This document shows positions 47,701 through 58,345 of a stretch of DNA of 64,000 nucleotides, one piece after another. The DNA is taken from NCBI GenBank assembly GCA_963931865.1, contig OZ007507.1, forward strand, positions 4,556,077 through 4,620,076. The letters run 5' to 3'. Under the pieces are notes generated by a model. That model saw only the letters and a program-made list of their open reading frames with translations. It searched no databases and was not told the DNA's origin. The position numbers were made by a program, and so were the translations under genes. Positions within the stretch are counted from its first letter, which is position 1, and the number at the start of each line of letters is the position of its first letter. This stretch comes from Axinella damicornis (Eukaryota > Porifera > Demospongiae > Axinellida > Axinellidae).

Positions 47701-50700
47701 TGTTAACCGGATATGATTACTGTTTTGAGCATTTGTTGGCTGCATGGTTTCCCCCCTCCAAATATGAAGTTTACCCACCCACGGTCAGCTACATAGCAAC
47801 ACACACTGTAGATACAGCAATTTGGAACGAATCCCACTGCAGGACTGTATATGGCTTTTGGGTACTTTTTCCCCACCCACCACTTTCAAAACCACCTGAC
47901 TTTATGTTTACTCTCTAGATGGGCCCTACAGTGCAAGATCACAGATCCCATCCAATCACTAGCCGGCACTGTGAGGGTTCAAGCATTTATATAGCCTAAT
48001 TACCGAGTGCCTGGGAACGAGGCTAGCATTTTTAGTGGATTTTTTAGTTGTACCGTGAGCACATTATGCGCTCCTGGTTGTACTGACTTCGAGTGTGCAG
48101 TGGTTGTGGATTGGTGCCAATGTGTCTACTCCAACTTCGCCTGGTCCCATTCCGTCTACTCCTATTTGGCCTACTAATAACGAACATGCCTACTCAACTG
48201 GGAAAAGGTATTTTATTACGATATTTCAGTAACTCTTCTATATGGTCAAATAGCGCAGAACTAAGATATTCACCTAACAAATATGTGTGCAGAACCATCG
48301 ATAATCTTTGGCAGAACTAACGTAATTATGCACCTACATAATGAAAATGGTATTTTATCAGTACGTACCTCTACTATCAGTGTGTGCGGAACTAGCATAT
48401 TGTCCTGGCCAAGAGTTCATGACAATTAACTCTTGTCCTGGCTAAATCTGTTGTTTAGTTCCTCCTCGTTGGTTATGCTCTTCTAACCTACGCACGCAGT
48501 CTCGGTCCCAGGCTCTCTCCTCCCCCCATTTTTTTTTTCCAGGAGAGAGCCTGGGAACAAGGCTACTTCTAACCATGTTCTTCAAAATAGGATATGAAAT
48601 CATAACCCTGGGTAGTTTTCAGGCTGTCAGTGGTCACCAGGCTAGGTAGATCAGCTGATGTGTTTTTGGAAGCTATGGTAGCTTATGAGGTAGTGATCCG
48701 ACAGGTGTGCATATTGTTACGAGGTAGTGATGGGACTGGTGTGAATACTGTTGACATAGGTTACTATCAAGTGGGAAGTGACCGTGGTGTTGACAGGGAA
48801 GTGATGTGTTGCTGTGTCAGGGTGCATCACATTTGAATTGTATGGGCAGGCAAATTGTGGGTGCAGTTCATTCCCCACTGTGCTCAATGTGATTAAGACG
48901 CACACATGAAGGAATGCGGAGCACAGTGACTGCCTCCGTGTGCTCAATGTGATTAAGATGGAGCTGATCGCACGCATGAAGGAATGCGGAGCACAGTGAC
49001 TGCCTTTGAAGAGAGCAGGGTTTTTCATTTAATTACTCACATAATTACGAGTGGAGTTTTCTGTGTGCGTAAAAGTTCAATCAAGACGGTTGGGAAGAAC
49101 ACACGAGGGAGCCATACGTCTGAAGAAAGAGGGTCGTTCTTGGAGGAGGCCTCGAGTCATTAAGTTAACCCTTTAACTACTGAATTCTTCCCACCAGGAC
49201 AACACATTTTCATGCATTCAGCGCACACCACCTTCGTAGGTACTCCTCTCCCACAGCATTCGCTCCTCAGCGGCCGGACTTGGTGGGGCTTGCACAAATG
49301 GAGAGACCCCTCTGGCAATACCATTAATAATATTCATGACCCCCCACAAGCCCAGCGATCGGAGGTCAAAGGCGGATGTCAGCCGGATTTTCGCCCAGCA
49401 TTTCCCTAAACTTGGGCCAGATCTGACTGATGGCACACTTACACCACCAATTTTTGCATGTTTTCTTGAGGCCCTGGGTGGGGTCTATGAATCTCATTAA
49501 AATCAAAAATCCTCGGGTCGATGAATCTCATTAAAATCAAAAACCACCCACAACATGCGCGCCAAAACCTGACCAAATTTTGGGGTTCGTCCCTCAAAGT
49601 TGTCCCTAGGCCCTCTGAAGCCTTTTTGGTCACTTTTTGGACTGACAAGAAGCTCTACATGTGCATAGGGTCTAAACGACACATTTATGCATCAATGGGG
49701 CTTACTTAATATCTGCAAGAGTAAGTAGGTCAGCTTAGGTCAGCTTAGGTCTCACCTTGAGTGTGCGGTGTTTGGGAAGGCAAAGATTGAAGCCACAAGA
49801 AAGTTCCCAACCTCTGAAATTCAGAGGCAGTCTCATGCATAGCACATTAGGCGTTCATAACTTGTAACAGAGGTTTCTAACTTTTGACCAAAACTGAATT
49901 TTAAGGGCTAGATTCTTTTTCGTCCCAATAATCAGAACACCTAATTTTCTCTACATTCTGGAAGTTCAGTATCTGGGCATTCGTTCAATACCAAACTTTT
50001 TGTCCTTTTGTGTTACTCTGCAAGTTTAGTGACTACCAAGAACCTGGCGCGTATACACTTGTGATCAGGAACATACATTGAATGGCCTGGCACTACTAGA
50101 CAGTTTATCAATGAAAAGCATGTGAAAATTGCATGAAACGTCGACCACCCTATGAAATTTGCTATGAAAGTTGCGTCATAGCAATTTCACCCACCATGAT
50201 TTTGCTATGAACTTGCATTTGAATTCTATGAAATGTTAACGTTTCATAGTTTGCAAATTTCATAGTACTTGAAAGTCACTTGAAAGTCACATGAATAGTA
50301 TGTGAATTTTCATGCCATATTCATGCAATCTGTCTAGTAGTGTGGGATCACAGCTGAAATTGCCATGTGACGACAGTGTTGTACTGTCGTCCTCTGGACT
50401 TCATGTTTGAGCTGATGCTATGCAGGCTGAAATCACCATATTTGCAGAAACGCTTATCTGTACTTTTGAACAGGAATTAGATCTATAGAAGAAGTTGAGT
50501 GTCATTTCAGACCCCAATTTGCAGCAAACTTTTCCTAAAATAGTGTGTTTTGTCAGTTATCACTGATATTTTGGTTGCAGGTATTGATGGGTGTGCGGCC
50601 AGATCGTGTGGCCAGACTTCCGCCTTTGGAGCTTGGGTGAGCACTGTACTTGTGTAGGCGATGTTTCCCCCAAAGGGGAGTACTTGGTGCCCCCCCCCCC

Positions 50701-53340
50701 CCCCCCCCCTTTTCCTGGCCTAATATCCTTCGATGTGGTCATCGGAATGAATTAAGTTCTTTGATCTGATTGTATGTTTACCTTGCGTGGGTGATGCATG
50801 CTGCTGGAGGTATCCTCTTTGTAGACCTGTTCTAGTTAGTACCACTTCGCCTGCTCCCGTTTCTCCTACTAATAATGTTGTAGTGAGTTTTAGCTGTTTT
50901 CCGTTGGTTTTGGTTGATCCAGTTTGAGCTTATGACTTAATGTTTTTGATAAAGGGTGAGGGTTCACAAGGTGGCAAAGATAGACAGACTAAATGTAATT
51001 CAGGCAGGACAATATCACATTAGGGGGTTAGAGCTATTTCTGCCCGCAAGCTGCCACACACTGCTATTTATACTGTAGTAGATGTATGTATTTCTGCACA
51101 CACTGGTATTGTACAGCTACTGTTATGCTAAGTACCATTTGAGATCAATATTTTCGGTTGAGTAAGCGAAATGGCACAATTATTACTAGGCGAATAAATA
51201 ATGAATTGACACTAGAGTAATGAGTTCTTATGTGGAAAAAAAAGCCTTGGAATGAGTCTAGCTTTATAATTGTCACAGGTCTATATCTGAACTGGTATTA
51301 TGCTTGGGTCGGGGTCAATTCTTTGGCTGAACCATGACAATTTTAATTTTTGGGGCATTAAAGGCAAACTACAGGTGAATAGAGATGCTTGTTGTGGATG
51401 AATGTGGTACGGCTAGCCTCGGTCTGCCAAGTGTCTAGCATAACCCAAGCTTTGTAACAAAGGCTGCAAGAGTGCATCCCCCAGTGAGAAAAGACACTCT
51501 GTCCCTCTGCTATGTGGTGCTGACTCTGTGTTCTCCTTACGTAGGTTAATTCCTGGCTGTATAGCCCATGCCCTTCAACTGAAGATGTACGGATCATTTC
51601 TTTGGCAGCTTAAGTGATATGTGTAAATTTAAAGGTTCAAGTTCAAGTGAAAATGGAAGCTTACAGTCCGTTTACAGACCGAGAAGTGCGGTTTCGCTCC
51701 AGTTTGATGCAGATCGATCTGGGAGGTGCGTTTACACTACATCACGTGAGCGCTCGATGTAGGTGTGGTTCAGGGCCGAAGTTCATGATTAGTCACATGC
51801 CCAGACAACATCCTCACGAGACTAGTCATGTTCGATATACAACACCATGACAACCCCTACTCTCAAAACCAGACCCTTCACGGTCTGGTTCCAATACTAT
51901 TGGTAACCATCACGCCCCTGTTCACGCCCTACCAACAGGTTCAAACTTGGGGCGGGAGCACTCCAGGTCAGACCCAGTTCGATGGAGTTTGGTGGCCCAG
52001 TACGGAGCGGATCGGGCGGTTTGGTTAGTGTTTACTTTACGAGGCAATTCGAACCAGTTCGAGCTGTGTTGATCCAGAGTGCAAGTGTAAAGTAGTCTGA
52101 TAGTAGAGGTGGACTGCAGTTCTCTGCTCAGCATTTTCAAGTGGTAACTGTGCTCCCGGAGTCTGGGTACTGTTATTGCAACTGATAGATGCCTCAGGTC
52201 TTACTCTCTCTTCCTGAATGCTTCAGCGGACTCTGATTACATCCAGATGCTCAAAGCTTGCCTCATTCCCAGGCTGGTTGTAGGCTACAGCTCACCCGCG
52301 TTCATGGCATCATCACACAGTCTGCCAGCAATGACGAAGCAACCAATGGTGGCCGACATAAAGACAATGGTGCTGATGTTTTCCAGCCATTGATTGCTCG
52401 ATTGACCACATGATTGCATGACTAATCAGAGAAGGCAGAGCACGCTTCATGTCATGAATTCCAGTCAATTGGAACTGAGTAACATACCGTAGGAAGACGT
52501 GCTTTGGTAACTATTGGTAAATATGATGCATTTTCCAGTTTTGAAGGCAAATTGTGTGCCTGCGTGTAATGTAACATGTGCTGTGTAATGTGTTGTATTG
52601 CGTACATTCATTGTAATTTTGCAATCATTAAATTCTCTCAATCACGACCATTCCAATGGTGGATGAAGCAGATGCTACATTGTTGCCTGACCCTGAACTA
52701 TGAATCAGTTTGACTCCGAAACTGGAAAAATCAATGTATTTACCAATGGTGTGTTATACAATTGGCTTGAGTTTCTTTAGCCACATGAGCTGACTTCTTT
52801 GATTAGACACGATTAGTCATAAGCATGTGGTCAATCGATCAATCAACGGGATCACTTCAGCTTTGAAAGCACACTTACTCTGAGGACTGTGGCCAGCCTC
52901 TTACGATCTCTGTTATATGTGGTTTTATGCTCAGTTGATCAACCAAGCCGTCATCAAAGCAGCCCACTTGTAATCAGCACACTCTGATAAGAGCTGTCTT
53001 GTGACGTCTGATAGATTATCAAGCAGGGCCTCTTGTAGTGGTGACTTTTATCAAGTAGGGCCTCTTGTATATAGTGGTTGACAGGTGTCACAGTGAGGTG
53101 ATCCTAGTGAATATGATTGTACCTCATCAGTAGTGGTCTTTATGGTGTTAATTAGGGTAAATTTGTTAGATAGGGGTGAAATGTCAAATTTTAAGGGGTG
53201 GGGGGGGGGGGGGGGGGGGGGGTGGGTGGGGGGGGTCCCTACCCTAAAGCCCTGAAATAATCACTGTTCTTATCTGATCCCAGCTTGATGTGCTTGTGGA
53301 CAACATTGGACGAAGCATTCTGTGGTCAAGGCTCTATGAC
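42474..53340 (+). CDS. CDP-alcohol phosphatidyltransferase (phosphatidylinositol-synthase-like), 3' part not found
   Basis: Four in-phase exons: 42474-42513, 42744-42839, 50581-50636 and 53284-53340, giving 83 residues. The start MKHSVFLFIPNLIGYFRLVL matches the first transmembrane helix of CDIPT-type enzymes. Exons 3 and 4 together supply the complete family signature DG-x2-AR-x8-G-x3-D-x3-D (DGCAARSCGQTSAFG, AW, LDVLVD). Its aspartates bind the metal and CDP-diacylglycerol in this superfamily. The family is membrane-embedded in the ER; CDIPT makes phosphatidylinositol from CDP-diacylglycerol and inositol. The sequence NIGRSILWSRLYD after the motif differs from vertebrate CDIPT, so the substrate is not certain. 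Introns are 230, 7741 and 2647 bp. Expected later helices are not recognisable before 64000, so the gene probably leaves the window. Confidence 0.8.
43828..44612. mobile_element. Longest foldback-family element, 785 bp, with subterminal arms of about 65 bp
   Basis: TAGCCTCGTACCCAGGCCCA at the left pairs with TGGGCCTGGGTGCGAGGCTA at the right, and pairing continues through CCTGGTGACACTTGGCAAAATT. CTATTGCAG (43819-43827) and CTATTGCAA (44613-44621) are the target duplication. The interior has no open frame, but contains TACCCCGTGCGC and GCGCATGCGCACGGGGTA, a second inverted pair. Confidence 0.85.
44716..44758. repeat. (CTAT)n microsatellite
   Basis: About eleven CTAT units, about 100 bp after the 785 bp element. 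Confidence 0.9.
45018..45550. mobile_element. Nested inverted repeats
   Basis: A small hairpin (GTCACCAGGAGCGCAT...ATGCGCTCCTGATGTCAC, about 45023-45070) lies left of a larger pair: GGTGTCTCTAATCACTGGAC at 45147 and its complement ending near 45546. Probably two diverged elements. Confidence 0.6.
46733..46765. mobile_element. Minimal foldback, TAGTCTCG variant
   Basis: TAGTCTCGTTCCCAGG then GGGTCTGGGACCGAGA, with CTCACTATA on both sides. Confidence 0.65.
48891..49011. repeat. Tandem duplication of about 60 bp
   Basis: TGCTCAATGTGATTAAGA...GAAGGAATGCGGAGCACAGTGACTGCCT occurs twice; each unit also has complementary ends (TGTGCTC/GAGCACA). Confidence 0.85.
50091..50342. mobile_element. CACTA-type MITE (EnSpm-like)
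   Basis: The ends CACTACTAGACAG and CTGTCTAGTAGTG are perfect inverted repeats starting with CACTA. TGG flanks both sides (50088-50090, 50343-50345), the 3 bp duplication expected for that superfamily. The 252 bp interior is a long imperfect palindrome of GCATGAAAATT and TTTCATAG motifs and has no coding capacity. Confidence 0.8.
53199..53236. repeat. Poly-G tract
   Basis: About 35 G with a few T interruptions, some 50 bp before the phosphatidyltransferase exon at 53284. Confidence 0.9.
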
Positions 53341-54392
53341 GTAAGTGTAGGCACTCAAGCGAAACACACACTAATAGCGTTCCTATTAGGACTAATTTGT
53401 GAGTAATAGATGTGGAAATTCTTCACATAGTTGATTTTATCCGTAACCAACTACAGACTGTATATGACTGAGGTTGGCTTCCCCTGTGCATGTAGTGCTG
53501 AGTAGAGCTGCAACAATATATCACATTACCGAGTCGCATTTTGTTATAGTTAGACCATGTATGTGAAGGGGTTGTTGGAAATACACTGTGTGATATTCAA
53601 TAATCCCGAGGGCGAAGCCCAAAGGATTATCGAGTGTACCTCGAGAAACAGGCATGATCTAAATTGCTTGTATCCTGAGGACTGGCTTCAGTGGTAGTGG
53701 GCAGCTCAGCCATTTTGGCACTCTGTTCGGACAAGCGGGCATCGCAGTACTGCTTCTGTCGTTGTAAATACAATTATTGACTCTCAGGGATCCAACAGGA
53801 TCAAGCTTCTCTCTGTCTCTTAGTGCGTGGGAAATATCAGTTCATTTCCAGGGAGATATTTCCCCAGGAGGTACGCACCCTTCTGCAGTCCTTTGATCGT
53901 ACGACTTCCAAGGATACGAAATGTCAATAAATCCTACTCACAATATCAAAATAATAATTATAATTTGAAACCTATCCGAAAAAGGCATCGCTGTTTGCTA
54001 TGTGTAAAAGTGAAAGTACAGTGTATTAAATTAAGGAGTTTTTACTCAATCATGTACTTGATTAATTTTTGCCCGTGTTTACTAAAATGTGGATTAAACC
54101 TTTAAAATTAACACAAGTTTAAAATTACGTTGAGTTATTCACTGAGTGAATTGAGGAGAATCAAATTCTGAGTAATCTCCATTAATCTCCAGAGTATTTT
54201 TGGGTAATCTCTGAGTATTCTTCGATAATCTCCGAGTGTTCTTTGGTAATCTCTGAGTATTCGTCAGTAATCTTTTGAGTATTCTTCTGTAATCTCATGC
54301 ATGCTACGTACTCATGAGTGTATATTGATACTTCAACTACGTACATACGCAAGAGAATAAACCAATACCATTTGCACTCCTGGTGTCATGCA

Positions 54393-54760
54393 CATTCTGA
54401 ATCCAGCTGCTGGTGTTGCATTCTGAATCCAGCTGCTGGTGTCACATTCTGAATCCAGCTGCTGGTGTCGCATTCTGAATCCAGCTGCTGGTGTCGCATT
54501 CTGAATCCAGCTGCTGGTGTCGCATTCTGAATCCAGCTGCTGGTGTCGCATTCTGAATCCAGCTGCTGGTGTCGCATTCTGAATCCAGCTGCTGGTGTTG
54601 CATTCTGAATCCAGCTGCTGGTGTTGCATTCTGAATCCAGCTGCTGGTGTCGCATTCTGAATCCAGCTGCTGGTGTCGCATTCTGAATCCAGCTGCCGGT
54701 GTCGCATTCTGAGTCCAGCTGCTGGTGTCGCATTCTGAATCCAGCTGCTGATGTCATGCA
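54393..54760. repeat. 26 bp satellite with a CAGCTG box in each unit, about 14 copies
   Basis: Units are CATTCTGAATCCAGCTGCTG plus GTGTCG, differing by one or two bases. The CAGCTG core of every unit is an E-box. Long frames on the minus strand arise because three units make 78 nt. A single diverged unit lies at about 54766-54778. Confidence 0.95.
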
Positions 54761-55755
54761 CTGTCGCATTCTGAATCCTTAATGCAGCAGGGAAATGGCT
54801 ATGAATCCTACAATAATTATAGCTTCTGAATGGGCCTAAAATTAGAATCAGGCAACCCTGGTGTGGAGTATGACCAGGCACCCAGGCGTTGGCCCTAAAT
54901 ATTGTGTGACCTCACTAGATGATTTCCTCCCAGCTGGGAGTGAGGCTACTTTACACTGGACGTTGAGCTGCACCGAAGCCTAGAGAGCTCCACCAGCATC
55001 CTGAGTAGCCCTTGACCCGGGCCTGCACCCAGCTGCTTATCACTTTTTGTGTGAAAAGTGGCGTAGATCTGGTTGTAGTACTGTTGTATCGGATCTCACC
55101 TGAGTGACATAGGGATAAAAGAAGTGTCTGGGAATTCAAACAGAAATTGTACCATGTAAGTTCCAGCACACGTCTATAGGAGTTACTATTGGTGTTGAAC
55201 ATAGCTGTTGAAATGACTTGTTAGCAGCAATACCTCTCGTGCTTACGTGGAGTTATGTATAGCAGGTCTGCAAGAAGAGGATAGAGGCCCAGCGAGCCTG
55301 ATCAAGTGGGTTTAGGGTCCAGAGAGTCGGAAAAAGTATCGAAATCAAGAGGTCGATAGAATCAGAAGAGACGAGGAGAGAAAAGAACCGTTTTAGAGAT
55401 CCGGGAAGTTGTATGGATGCACTACTCTCCGAGATTCAGGTGCTTCAGGACACTCTGATTGATTCTATGAAAACCTCCCAGTTGGGGTACGACCAGGGTT
55501 AAGAATGTAATTTCCCCAGAACTCACCCACTTGGCACTTGCTTATCTTTGTGTTCCTACCATAGTGTAGAGAAGAGGTGGTGTGTGCTGTTTACTGGAAT
55601 GTCTTGTGCCTTGAATCGGCCAGCGGTCTTAATTATATTTTGCCAGCATCTTATTTGCTGCACAGATACATGCATTTCTGGGGGGCGCGATCTACTTATG
55701 CACTCTTGCTGAACTCAGTTGCATGTTTGGAAATCCATTTTAGGTGCAGGAGGTA

Positions 55756-55808
55756 TAGCCTCGTTCCCAGGCTCTCGTTCTCGGAACGAGAGCCTGGGAA
55801 CGAGGCTA
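55756..55808. mobile_element. Foldback MITE with exact 9 bp duplication
   Basis: 53 bp near-perfect palindrome (TAGCCTCGTTCCCAGGCTCT...). CAGGAGGTA at 55747-55755 is repeated at 55809-55817. Confidence 0.92.
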
Positions 55809-56559
55809 CAGGAGGTACTGCCTGAATGTTGGTTTGGCTGACATTAGACCTTGGTATAAGAATTCGGGCGGGTACTTCCTGAATGTTGGTTTGGCTGAAA
55901 TTAGACCTCGGTGTAAGAATTCAGGCGGAAAACCTCAATTTTATGCAGTGTCTTCAGCGGTACGGCAGCTGTACAGTCCGTTCAATACGTGAGTAAGTTA
56001 TATGGATGAGTTTAATCGAATACAGAAGTACTATAGATTCCTGACAAGTATCTCACCCCTCTTCAGGAGCGCAAAAGTAGTCAGTACCAGCTAGTCTCTG
56101 CCACGAAACTATCACAATTGCAACAGGCTTGTCTCCAGTGATTGAACATTAAATCATGTTTAGGCGTTCCTGGTATCCAGTATCCCAAAGTTAGCCATTT
56201 GGAAATGTATTCTATCCCAACCTTATTAATGTACCTGATGAATTGACCCCTGTGAACCCTGTGAATGTGTGGCTGGCTGATAGGAGCCAAGGTCACTGCT
56301 ACTGTCTCTTGTGGTGTTGAAAATAGTATGAAGTGTCATAGTTGGAAGCTAGGTGGGCTTTTCTGAGAAATGACTTTCTTCCTGCAGCTTCTTTGGTTAC
56401 CTTCTCTTGTGTAATCTTGCATAATTTTGTGTTGCCCATGGTTTGTGTGATTGCGTAGTGTAACTGTATATGACAGCACACGTGTTACATACCTTTGGAA
56501 GCCTGCTCCAGTTTCCCCAAAAGCCATTCTGGTGTAGATGTGTAATTCTGTGGGGACAC

Positions 56560-56870
56560 CAGACGTGATCCTCTGAGTGGTTGAATATGACCCTCTGAAT
56601 ATGAACTGAATATGACCCCCGCCCCTGAGTGGATGACCCTCTGATTGGTTGAATATGACCCTCTGAGTGGTTGAATATGACCCGACCCTCTGATGGGTTG
56701 AATATGAACTGAATATGACCCCCTGATTGGATGACCCTCTGATTGGGTGAATATGAGCTGAATATGACCCTCTGAGTGGTTGAATATGAGGTGAATGCGA
56801 CCCTCTGATTGGTTAAATATGAACTTAATATGACCCCCTCATTGGATGATCCTTTGATCATGGAATTTTG
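56560..56870. repeat. Minisatellite of TGAATATGACCCTCTGA units
   Basis: About a dozen irregular units of 20-45 bp (GACCCTCTGATTGGTTGAAT and variants). A minus-strand frame runs through it but reads as a repeat. Confidence 0.85.
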
Positions 56871-57281
56871 AGCTGAATATTGCTTTGCTTGCACTGCAAT
56901 GGTTGCTAGGCAACCAGAGAAGTGATAAGGTGTGGATGGGTCTTCATCAATAACAATTCCCATTGTTGTTGTGAAGACTATGGATGACAGAAACCTATCC
57001 AGCCAATGCTCCCAAATCTTGAGTGCTATGGAGCCCAAATCAAAGTTTTTTGTTAATTGTCTAAGTGAAAGAAGAGGTGGGCTTTGTAGTGTCTAGTCGG
57101 ACTGGAACACCTACAACTACAGGCTGGGATTGTGAGTTGGGGCTGAGAAGACATACTGTAGGCCTTCAATGAGGGACTAATTTGGTGCTAATCTCCATCA
57201 CCCCACATTTAGCTAATTAGCATGCAGCCAAAATAGTAGACATCATTGTTTTGGCATCAAATCAGTTGGTGGTTGGAGTGA

Positions 57282-57440
57282 CTTGTGGCCAAGCGGCTAA
57301 ACCATTTGGCGAAATTCCCAGTTACGAATCCCACCAGTTGCTTCTCATGTAAAGTGTTTTTTACCCCTCCTCCCTTTGGGGACCAGCCTTTTGCTTGGAG
57401 GTAGAAACTAAACCCACTGGTGGCCCAGCTGGTCACTAAT
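57282..57440. mobile_element. SINE-like repeat with tRNA-type head, copy 2
   Basis: TGGCCAAGCGGCTAA (57286-57300) is close to the Ser/Leu tRNA A box, and AGTTACGAATCC (57320-57331) to the B box. The body TACCCCTCCTCCC...GGGACCAGCC is shared with 12130-12180. The head does not fold as a full tRNA, so a Pol III-derived retroposon is more likely than a gene. Confidence 0.55.
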
Positions 57441-57479
57441 TCAACGGAAGAAAGGTCATGTGATGTCGAGTGGATATTT

Positions 57480-57810
57480 ACCAATCAGTAGGCACATGCA
57501 TGATGATGATATTGACCAATCAGTAGGCGATGATGATATTGACCAATCAGTAGGCAGTATGCATGATGGCAATCAGTAGGCAGCATGTTGATGTAAATGC
57601 GGATTGACCAATCAGTAGGCAGCATGCATGGTTATGTAATGTGGATATTGACCAATCAGTAGGCAACATGCATGGTTATGTAATGTGGATATTGACCAAT
57701 CAGTAGGCAGCATGCATGGTTATGTAATGTGGATATTGACCAATCAGTAGGCAGCATGCATGGTTATGTAATGTGGATATTGACCAATAGGTGGGCAGCA
57801 TGGTGATGTA
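57480..57810. repeat. CCAAT-containing minisatellite, about eight units
   Basis: ATTGACCAATCAGTAGGC recurs with GCATGCATGGTTATGTAATG between; the last four complete units are about 44 bp. Each unit carries CCAAT. Confidence 0.9.
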
Positions 57811-58254
57811 ATACTGGATTAGGGTACCAGAGAATGCTGCTGTGCAACCACCCTGTTAGATCACATTTGGTCCCAGTGTCTGGTGTTTACCCTGGCCTCA
57901 TACCAGAATAGCGTAGCTGTAAACCAATACCTTCTTTGCAGTGCAAAGGTTTTGGTTGTACCTGTCTGCTGCTAGAATCTGTAACATTACCCACCTACGT
58001 CATTACACCGGCCACAGGCAACAGAAGCCCTCCTCCACTGGTTGCTATTGGTTACCAACCACCCTGCCCCTGGAAGTGTACATCATTCTAAGTTGCACTC
58101 TGTTCAAAGCATTATGGCGCTGTAATTTCAGGTGGTGGTTGTGGCACTTGAATAAGACATGCCAAAGCAGCCTCCAATAGCACGGCTGTGAGTGCAACTA
58201 ATAGCACGTGTAACTGGCAGGGGCAAGGCTTTACATTGCACGAGTGCAGTTTAC

Positions 58255-58345
58255 CTTACATGCAGGGTTTATTTCAGAAAATGTCACAGGGGGGGGGGGG
58301 GGGGGGGGCAAAACAGAACATGAAAGTTTGGGGGGCGATTGAATA
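58255..58345. repeat. Poly-G dispersed element, copy 2
   Basis: GCAGGGTTTATTTCAGAAAAT followed by a G-run of about 20 and GCAAAACAGAAC. The left block matches the complement at about 10257-10277. Confidence 0.7.

Noticed and set aside
54393..54760. Regular 26 bp repeats as a CRISPR array
   Set aside because: The units touch each other with no spacers, and the context is an animal genome.
54333..54881. 182-codon minus-strand frame with a repeating SSWIQNATPAAGFR peptide
   Set aside because: It is the 26 bp satellite read in frame. All three minus frames give the same kind of repeat and there are no flanking splice signals.
56397..57038. 213-codon minus-strand frame
   Set aside because: Most of it crosses the GACCCTCTGA minisatellite, and the remaining ends match no family and lack a coding pattern.
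57282..57350. A genuine tRNA-Ser/Leu gene
   Set aside because: A and B box-like motifs are present, but the acceptor and anticodon stems do not pair and the body is shared with another locus.
57935..58180. Exon of the phosphatidyltransferase after the acceptor TTCTTTGCAG
   Set aside because: The phase-correct frame (CKGFGCTCLLLES) is not like the family, has no good donor, and the other frame only looks hydrophobic.
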